Positions 6,442 through 11,572 of a stretch of DNA of 11,572 nt are shown one piece after another. The DNA comes from Candidatus Gastranaerophilales bacterium (GTDB lineage: Bacteria > Cyanobacteriota > Vampirovibrionia > Gastranaerophilales > Gastranaerophilaceae): positions 1 through 11,572 of the forward strand of contig CALVEE010000020.1 in assembly GCA_944326495.1 (NCBI GenBank), written 5' to 3'. A program made the translations under genes and the position numbers. Below the pieces are notes generated by a model. That model searched no databases, had not been told where the DNA came from, and was given only the letters and a program-made list of their open reading frames with translations. Position 1 is the first letter of the stretch; each line of letters begins with the position of its first letter.

Positions 6442-6767
6442 TGTTCAGCGTCTCTTTTTGAACCTAATAATCTCACATTGTTTGCAACAATTAAAAATCT
6501 TTCTCTTTCTTCACCGGTTTGGTCAGTCCATTTACTGATAGAAATTCTTCCGTCTACAACAACCTGACGTCCTTTTTTTATGTATTCGCCGGCAAATTCA
6601 GCCTGTTTATCCCAAACTTCTATATTATACCAGTCAGTAACTTCTTCCTTGGTTTTTGAATCCCAACGATTCACTGCAAGTGAAAAAGTTGTTTTAACTT
6701 TTCCGGATTCAAAATACTTTATTTCTGCATCCTGTCCTGCTCGGCCTATGATAGTTGCTGTATTCAT
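6438..6767 (-). CDS. ssb: Single-stranded DNA-binding protein, short cyanobacterial type
   Basis: OB-fold protein that coats single-stranded DNA in replication and repair. The 109 residues contain the standard core: MNTATIIGRAGQDAEIKYFESG, then FSLAVNRW, DWYNIEVWDKQAE, YIKKGRQVVVDGRISISKWTD and a last strand ending VRLLGSKRD. The protein stops right there; it lacks the flexible tail and acidic Asp-Asp-x-Pro-Phe end through which most bacterial SSBs recruit partners. This short form, including an ending like LLGSRRD, is how I recall cyanobacterial SSBs, and supports a Melainabacteria-like host. The start ATG 6767 follows AAGGAG by 7 bases. It is the first gene of the operon with the sugar-acid kinase and pdxA, an unusual partnership. 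A second, long SSB may exist elsewhere. Confidence 0.93.
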   Translation of the reverse strand: MNTATIIGRAGQDAEIKYFESGKVKTTFSLAVNRWDSKTKEEVTDWYNIEVWDKQAEFAGEYIKKGRQVVVDGRISISKWTDQTGEERERFLIVANNVRLLGSKRDAEQ

Positions 6768-6796
6768 TAATTTTCTCCTTATTCGTATATAGCTAA

Positions 6797-6805
6797 ATTA
6801 TAACA
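6797..6805 (-). promoter_or_regulatory. Extended -10 promoter of the ssb-kinase-pdxA operon
   Basis: On the minus strand TGTTATAAT gives a consensus TATAAT (6797-6802) with the TGn extension (6803-6805). No good -35 is present at 16-18 bp, as is common for extended -10 promoters. Transcription would start near 6790, about 23 bases before the ssb ATG, leaving AAGGAG in the leader. Confidence 0.6.
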
Positions 6806-6886
6806 TAATTATTTTTTGAGTCGAAAAGTTATGAACATTTGTAAAGGTTAAATTATTTATCTAGCAATAATATTTTTTACGGGTTT

Positions 6887-6892
6887 TATAAT
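6887..6892 (+). promoter_or_regulatory. Putative -10 box of the FtsH/Clp-like gene
   Basis: A consensus TATAAT lies 27 bp before the GTG start, with AAGGAG (6906-6911) between them. The expected -35 window (6862-6869) holds no recognisable box, so strength and regulation are unclear. It diverges from the ssb promoter across about 80 bp of AT-rich DNA. Confidence 0.4.
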
Positions 6893-6919
6893 ATTATTGA
6901 GAATTAAGGAGTTAAAAGC

Positions 6920-9865
6920 GTGTTAAAAGTAGAACCAGTAAGACCTTTTGTTAGTAATAAGTTTAATAATATCAAGTATTCAGAATACGAAAAAACATCC
7001 GGGAATAATCAGCTTCAAATAAGGGAGCTATCTGGTATTCCCAGAAGTTATATAAGTTTTAGAGCCGAAAAAAATAATGAATTAAATTATACAGATGAAG
7101 GGCGTCTGCTTATTGAAAAAGCTCAAAAAATTGCTCAGGAAAAAGGAAATTCCGAGCTTACGCCTTATCATATAATTGAGGCTGCAATTGAAGAAACAAA
7201 GGAAAACGAAACAAAATATGACAGTGACACTTTAGAAAGCGGAGTTATATCTTCAATTTCTACTCTAAATCTACTTGCGGAACGTCAGGCAGACAAGAAT
7301 TTATTAATAGAAAAAGATTTAAGAGAGTATTTCTTTACCAGTGTTGACAATCTGCAGGCTGAAAATCAAGAGTATTTAAATAAATTACCGGTTAGTGAGG
7401 ATAAAGTAAATACGGAACTCACTTTGTCAAATGATTTTAAGGATTTGTTACTGGAAGCACAATCTCAAGGCGCTAAAATGGATGCTTATAATATTTTAGG
7501 CACTGCTTTTAATACTCTGACTGCTCGCGGAAATAATTATGCAATAGAATTTTTGAAAGATTTCATAAGTTTAAATTACTATAAATCGTCTGAGGAATTG
7601 AGCAAGAATTATATGAAATCGTACGATAACAGAGCAATCGAAGTCTGGAATAAATTAGCACTCGGTTCAAACTTGTTTATAAACTATTCAGATTCTAAAG
7701 AAGGAGATAGAATTATATCAAGTTTAATAAAAACTATTAATGTTCCAAAGCATGGTGATTTCAGCCGGAAAAACACGTTAATTTATCCAATTTCAGAAAA
7801 TATAACATCCGCTGACCTGCTGGAAGAAGTTAGTGAAATTTCTGAGGCTGAACCGGATAAACGTAAAATTTTTATAGTAAATCTTGATGCTATACTGGCT
7901 AAATCGATTAATCCTGAAACTAATGAGCTGGTCTATCCGGCAGAAATTATAGGGCTTGTAAATTCTCAAAATGATAATCTTGTAAAATTTATATTCTTGC
8001 AGAACAAAGAGAATTATTATAAGTCAATGCAAAATCCTATAATAAAGAAAGGATTTTCGAATTTCATCGCTTATTCAATTCCTCCTATTCATACATATGA
8101 AGCACAGGAAATTATAAATAAGAGCCGCAAATATACCAAGGATATAAAGCTTCCTTTTTCTAAAGAGGCAAGAAATAAAGCGATTGCTTATGCAGATAGA
8201 ATTGACGGAGTATTTCCGGATAAAGCAGTTGATTTGATGAAAAGAATTGCGGATTATTACGGCAGTTCAAAAAAGAGAATAAATGTTAAAGAAGTTGATG
8301 AATTCGCATCTGTTGCAAAAGAAATTTTTAATAATAACAGTGATGAAACAAATATAGTTTATGATACCGGTAAAAATATTTCATCTTTGTACGGCAAGGA
8401 TACAACAAAAAAAGATGTCGAAGCTATTGTGCGCCAAATTCATACCGGAAAAATCGGTACACGCGGTTATGTGATGTATTCTAAAGATATAGAAGCCGGC
8501 TCCGGAAGGCGCTTTACCGCTCAAGCTATAGCTGGTGAGGCGAAGGTGCCGTTTATAGAAATTGCATCATCAGATTTTGCACTGAATGCTTTAGATGAAG
8601 AAGGGGGTAAAACTATTCCGGGAATTAAGATGAAGAGAATTTTTGATGAAGCAAAAAAAGCTGCGGAACAGAATGAATATAAAACCGCAATAATTTACGT
8701 AAACAATTTTGAGGATTTTGCTTTCTCTAGCCCGTATCTTGCAGGTTACAAGCAGGCTATGGCGCAGATGGAAAAAGAAATGGCAAGAGCAGGGGAGGAA
8801 AAACTCAACATACTTGTTCTCGGGTCGACTGATAGTTATTATGCAGATGCTATACCCCTAGTGGTAAGAGGGTTTAATCAGGAGATTGCAATTGATTCTC
8901 CTGCATTTAATAAAATTTCAAGAAAAGAAATTTTAATTAACAGGATAAAGGAAGCAGAGCTTCCGCTTGCGTGCAAGAATACAGAAGAAAAGAACAATCT
9001 CATAAATAAACTGGTTAAGCTTACTGAATACATGTCTTTTGTAGAAATTAAGTCTATGGTTGAAAAAGCGGAGCAGATAATGGAGGAGCGCGGTAAGACA
9101 AAGGCTTCTATCGGAGATTTTATAGAAGCTTACCTTCAGCTTGAAACAGGACGTACTTCAAGACCTGAAATGCCGGAATATAACAGAAGAGCAACAACCT
9201 CGCATGAATGCGGACATGCTGTAAACCTTGAGGTCATGAACGAAATCCTGCGGGAAAAAGGACGGCCTTGGCATCAATCAAGAGATGTTAATTTTATTAC
9301 GCTTGACCCTAGAGGGGACTTTTTAGGAGCAGTATTTGAAGGCAGATCGGAAAATGCTGATTATCCGTTTGAAGCAATGTTTACCGGTCTGGTCTGTGCA
9401 TACGGAGGGTATTCCTGCGAAAAGATGTTCTTTGATATGAACGGTTCAAGCGGTATCTCACAGGATTTAGCCCAGGCTTCTTCTTCAGCTAAAAGAGGGA
9501 TTGAATATTTCGGGTTTGGGTTTAATACAGGTAAGATTTCTAATGCTGCAGGAATAAAATCAGCTAAATATAATGAAAATGTTTTTAAAGATATGGATGT
9601 AATTCTTACTAATGCACAGATTGCATCGGATTTGATTACAGAAACTTTTAAAGGTTTTAATGAATGGTTTACTGATAAATACTCAAAACTAATCGGAACT
9701 GATGATTGTATGATTGATGGGGATAACTTTAGGGCAATCCTTGCAAAATGGAAAAATTCACAATCTGCCGGATTTAAAGATGAGTTTGAAATATTAAGCG
9801 ATATGATTATGGATATTATCAAATCTTCTAAGAATGGTAAGATTTACGGTAAACTAAAAGTATAG
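6920..9865 (+). CDS. Soluble Clp-N / pseudo-AAA / FtsH-like M41 metalloprotease
   Basis: 981 residues from GTG 6920, eight bases after AAGGAG. Residues about 55-205 resemble the paired helical repeats of the ClpA/ClpC N-domain (LIEKAQKIAQEKGNSELTPYHI; L169 onwards). Residues about 225-475 follow a ClpC first AAA module, ending in a clear lid motif FPDKAVDLM (432-440), but the Walker A region (252-263) has no GxxxxGKT and Walker B is IFIVNLDA. Residues about 485-735 follow FtsH (AIAGEAKVPFIEIASSDF), yet Walker A is GSGRRF (527-532, Lys to Arg530), the Walker B Asp-Glu is Asn595-Asn596, and the arginine fingers are replaced by VVRGFN (648-653). The M41 peptidase domain keeps HECGH (762-766) and Asp849, the zinc ligands and catalytic Glu. 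No membrane segment is visible, unlike FtsH. I infer an ATP-independent cytosolic protease or protease-like scaffold; family identity is firm, activity untested. Confidence 0.88.
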   Translation: MLKVEPVRPFVSNKFNNIKYSEYEKTSGNNQLQIRELSGIPRSYISFRAEKNNELNYTDEGRLLIEKAQKIAQEKGNSELTPYHIIEAAIEETKENETKYDSDTLESGVISSISTLNLLAERQADKNLLIEKDLREYFFTSVDNLQAENQEYLNKLPVSEDKVNTELTLSNDFKDLLLEAQSQGAKMDAYNILGTAFNTLTARGNNYAIEFLKDFISLNYYKSSEELSKNYMKSYDNRAIEVWNKLALGSNLFINYSDSKEGDRIISSLIKTINVPKHGDFSRKNTLIYPISENITSADLLEEVSEISEAEPDKRKIFIVNLDAILAKSINPETNELVYPAEIIGLVNSQNDNLVKFIFLQNKENYYKSMQNPIIKKGFSNFIAYSIPPIHTYEAQEIINKSRKYTKDIKLPFSKEARNKAIAYADRIDGVFPDKAVDLMKRIADYYGSSKKRINVKEVDEFASVAKEIFNNNSDETNIVYDTGKNISSLYGKDTTKKDVEAIVRQIHTGKIGTRGYVMYSKDIEAGSGRRFTAQAIAGEAKVPFIEIASSDFALNALDEEGGKTIPGIKMKRIFDEAKKAAEQNEYKTAIIYVNNFEDFAFSSPYLAGYKQAMAQMEKEMARAGEEKLNILVLGSTDSYYADAIPLVVRGFNQEIAIDSPAFNKISRKEILINRIKEAELPLACKNTEEKNNLINKLVKLTEYMSFVEIKSMVEKAEQIMEERGKTKASIGDFIEAYLQLETGRTSRPEMPEYNRRATTSHECGHAVNLEVMNEILREKGRPWHQSRDVNFITLDPRGDFLGAVFEGRSENADYPFEAMFTGLVCAYGGYSCEKMFFDMNGSSGISQDLAQASSSAKRGIEYFGFGFNTGKISNAAGIKSAKYNENVFKDMDVILTNAQIASDLITETFKGFNEWFTDKYSKLIGTDDCMIDGDNFRAILAKWKNSQSAGFKDEFEILSDMIMDIIKSSKNGKIYGKLKV

Positions 9866-9866
9866 T

Positions 9867-9900
9867 AAAAAAGCCCTGAAATAAATTTCAGGGCTTTTTT
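9867..9900. terminator. Strong bidirectional intrinsic terminator
   Basis: AGCCCTGAAA (9872-9881), loop TAAA and TTTCAGGGCT (9886-9895) form a perfect 10-bp stem with A residues before it and T residues after it, so it works on both strands. It begins directly after the stop of the protease gene and lies 3 bases past the stop of the convergent foldase gene, ending both transcripts. Confidence 0.93.
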
Positions 9901-9903
9901 ATT

Positions 9904-11019
9904 TTATTTCTTGACTTCTTCCTTTACCTGTTTTGGCTCCGGCGTAACGGGTTTTACAACTCTTTTAGGATTATAGCTTTCGTTCAGGTATTCGATTTTT
10001 GCATTTTTCATCAAGCCTTCGGTAAGCTTTTTCAGAACTTCGATTTGTTTTTGCGTTTCTAAATAGAATTTAATCTCATCCTTTACTTTCGCAAACGGAG
10101 TCGAACCTGCTTCCATTCGGTCTGTAACCTTTATGATATGGAAACCATATGGTGATTTAACAAGAGTTTCACTAATTGTATTCGGTTTCATTGAAAACGC
10201 TGCATTTGCAAATTCGGGAACCATTGCCTCTTTCGGGAAGAAACCTAGCTCACCGCCTCTTTCGGCGCTTGCTTTATCGTCAGAATTCTTTTGTGCGATT
10301 TTTTCAAAGTTAGCAGGATTTTGTTTAACCTCTGCAAGCACAGATTCTGCTTTGGCTTTTTGTGCAGCAATTTGTTCTTCTACTTTCTTATTCAAATCTG
10401 TAGGATTAATTTCCGGATTTTTTGCTTTAATCTGCTGGATTAATTCAAGAGTATTTGCAGAAATAAGAATATGAGAAGCTCTTACCTGCTCTCCGTGAGT
10501 GAACTCATCCTTATGCGTGTTATAATAATTTTCAGCATCTTTATCTGTTATGTTTATCTTTTCAATAGAATTTACTAACTTCTTAATTTTAATTTGTGTT
10601 TTCAAATCCTCTGTAAACTGCGCATTAGAAACACCTCTTTCTTTAAGAAGTTTATTTAATTCTTCTTTTGAGCCGACTTTATCTATAATAGTTTTCAGCT
10701 CATTTTGAATATCTTCTTCGCTTGCTGTAATTCCGCGTTTAGCGATTTCTTCATCAAGTAATGATTTTACGATTAGCTCATTAACAATTTTGTCCTTAAA
10801 AATCCCGTACATAGGGTTTTCATCAGATTTAACAAAGTTTTTTGAACCGCCGAATGCCTTCAGGAAAGATTTATCCACGGTTTTGTCAAACGCCTGGTCA
10901 AATTCTGCCTGTGTAATCACTGTATCATTAACTTTTACAATGCCTTCTGATTTGTGCATCAAAGTACAACCGGAAAACAGCACTGTTGATAAAGCTAAAC
11001 ACGTTAATAATTTTTTCAT
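9904..11019 (-). CDS. PpiC/PrsA-type peptidyl-prolyl isomerase lipoprotein
   Basis: Parvulin-type foldase that helps exported proteins fold outside the inner membrane. I place the start at ATG 11019 because GAGGAG precedes it by 7 bases; a longer in-frame start at 11067 would lie inside the promoter. The 371-residue product opens with a lipoprotein signal, MKKLLTCLALSTVLFSGC, with lipobox LFSGC and lipidated Cys18. A SurA-like N-terminal helical region covers about 25-170. The rotamase domain runs from VRASHILI (179-186) to YGFHIIKV (291-298) and includes GGELGFFPKEAMVPEF (255-270). A Gln/Lys-rich insertion of about 35 residues (189-222) splits the domain after its first strand. The tail (from 351) is rich in Pro, Lys and Glu. 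Its own promoter is visible, and mfd lies 89 bp upstream on the same strand. Substrates are unknown. Confidence 0.92.
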   Translation of the reverse strand: MKKLLTCLALSTVLFSGCTLMHKSEGIVKVNDTVITQAEFDQAFDKTVDKSFLKAFGGSKNFVKSDENPMYGIFKDKIVNELIVKSLLDEEIAKRGITASEEDIQNELKTIIDKVGSKEELNKLLKERGVSNAQFTEDLKTQIKIKKLVNSIEKINITDKDAENYYNTHKDEFTHGEQVRASHILISANTLELIQQIKAKNPEINPTDLNKKVEEQIAAQKAKAESVLAEVKQNPANFEKIAQKNSDDKASAERGGELGFFPKEAMVPEFANAAFSMKPNTISETLVKSPYGFHIIKVTDRMEAGSTPFAKVKDEIKFYLETQKQIEVLKKLTEGLMKNAKIEYLNESYNPKRVVKPVTPEPKQVKEEVKK

Positions 11020-11055
11020 TAGAATACTCCTCTTATTTACCAAAGTTACCACATA

Positions 11056-11084
11056 ATAATAAACCAAACGGGGGGAAATGTTAA
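11056..11084 (-). promoter_or_regulatory. Putative sigma-70-type promoter of the PpiC lipoprotein gene
   Basis: On the minus strand TTAACA (11079-11084) is followed by a 17-bp spacer, which includes six C in a row, and TATTAT (11056-11061). Transcription would start near 11049, about 30 bases before ATG 11019, keeping GAGGAG in the leader. It lies in the short gap after mfd, so the gene can be expressed independently as well as by readthrough. Confidence 0.65.
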
Positions 11085-11108
11085 GTATATTTTTACGCTT
11101 CTTAATAA

Positions 11109-11572
11109 TTAAGGCTGTTTTCCTGAATACTTATTGACAGTTTCTTTTATGTAATAAAATAGAGCTGATAGGGTTTCAAAAATTTCCTCAAAACTCATAT
11201 TGCTGTTATTTAAAAGCAGAATTGATTTTCCATCCTCGCAGGTTTTAGGTGCCACTGTAAACTTTATTTTTCTTAAAATATTTTTATCCATTCCCTGCTT
11301 AATTATATTCCACTCGTAGGGGGTAAACGGGGAATAAATCCTGATATCATTTCCGGCTTCACGTATAATTGTAATCCCGCATTCGGTTGCAAGAAGTCTT
11401 AGTTTAATTAATTTTATTAAGTTTTCAACTTCATCAGGAATTCTGGAAAAGCGGTCTTTCCATTCGGATACTATGTAATTAAGCTCAAGCTCGTTTTTAA
11501 CATCTGAAAGCCGCTTATATTCAATCATTTTTTGTTCTTCTGACCCGACCCACTCATCAGGAATATAAGCTG
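11109..11572 (-). CDS. mfd: Transcription-repair coupling factor Mfd, C-terminal part (cut by window end)
   Basis: The open frame continues to the window edge, so the 5' part of the gene is missing; there is no reason to take the internal ATG at 11528 as a start. The visible 153 residues begin AYIPDEWVGSEEQK and go on MIEYKRLSDVK, WKDRFSRIPDEVENLIKL and RLLATECGI. This is the order of motifs in the C-terminal TRCF domain (domain 7) of Mfd, which regulates the enzyme and binds UvrA-side partners after Mfd has removed a stalled RNA polymerase. No helicase motif falls inside the window. No strong terminator follows the stop; only a short AT palindrome (CTTAATAATTAAG) is seen, so readthrough into the foldase gene is likely. 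The pairing of mfd with a PpiC/PrsA gene is known from Clostridia. Confidence 0.88.
   Translation of the reverse strand, partial: AYIPDEWVGSEEQKMIEYKRLSDVKNELELNYIVSEWKDRFSRIPDEVENLIKLIKLRLLATECGITIIREAGNDIRIYSPFTPYEWNIIKQGMDKNILRKIKFTVAPKTCEDGKSILLLNNSNMSFEEIFETLSALFYYIKETVNKYSGKQP

Noticed and set aside
5774..6461. Plus-strand frames across the kinase gene
   Set aside because: They are antisense to conserved kinase motifs and show no domain of their own.
9361..9822. Minus-strand frame of 153 codons inside the protease gene
   Set aside because: It lies wholly antisense to the conserved M41 domain and has no ribosome binding site or family match.
11020..11067. Longer N-terminus (16 residues) for the PpiC lipoprotein
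   Set aside because: It would overlap the promoter -10 box and place residues before a textbook lipoprotein signal peptide that has its own GAGGAG.
11094..11112. CTTAATAATTAAG palindrome as terminator of mfd
   Set aside because: The stem is short, entirely AT apart from its ends, and has no following T run.

Overview
The window is AT-rich bacterial chromosome, most likely from an uncultured gut-type relative of Cyanobacteria (Melainabacteria/Vampirovibrionia, for example Gastranaerophilales). This is an inference. It rests on a short cyanobacterial-type SSB that ends just after the OB fold without an acidic tail, low G+C, Shine-Dalgarno-led genes, and large lineage-style proteins that match no standard family architecture. 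No ribosomal RNA is present to confirm it.

Layout. The left edge (1-162) holds the C-terminal end of a serine recombinase whose frame runs on into a minus-strand tRNA-Glu(UUC) (122-197) with its own promoter and terminator; this looks like a mobile-element boundary. A divergent promoter then drives a type I methionine aminopeptidase (310-1062) that is intact in every catalytic residue but carries one in-frame TGA where relatives usually have Trp. A convergent gene (1065-1670) encodes an unrecognised protein with an EF-hand-like loop. From 1671 to about 3163 there is no credible gene, only hairpin-forming repeats: a 192/195-bp tandem array, an extra single copy, and a 56-bp direct repeat on either side.

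The metabolic block follows. mtnA (3164-4228, +) converges on, and overlaps by 20 bp, a minus-strand operon transcribed ssb -> DUF1537-family four-carbon acid-sugar kinase -> pdxA/pdxA2 (6767 down to 4209), whose genes overlap by 4 and 8 bp. The kinase plus PdxA-type dehydrogenase is the known two-step route from a tetronate such as D-threonate to DHAP, but a role of PdxA in vitamin B6 synthesis cannot be excluded.

The most striking gene is 6920-9865 (+). It encodes a 981-residue soluble protein that joins a Clp N-domain and a ClpC-like AAA module without Walker motifs to an FtsH-like AAA module with destroyed Walker A, Walker B and arginine-finger positions, then an M41 peptidase domain that keeps its zinc site (HECGH plus a downstream Asp). 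It appears to be a pseudo-ATPase metalloprotease and forms its own transcription unit, ended by a strong bidirectional terminator. On the other side of that terminator, in the opposite direction, lie a PpiC/PrsA-type lipoprotein foldase (9904-11019) and, upstream of it, the C-terminal end of mfd (11109-11572), cut by the window edge.
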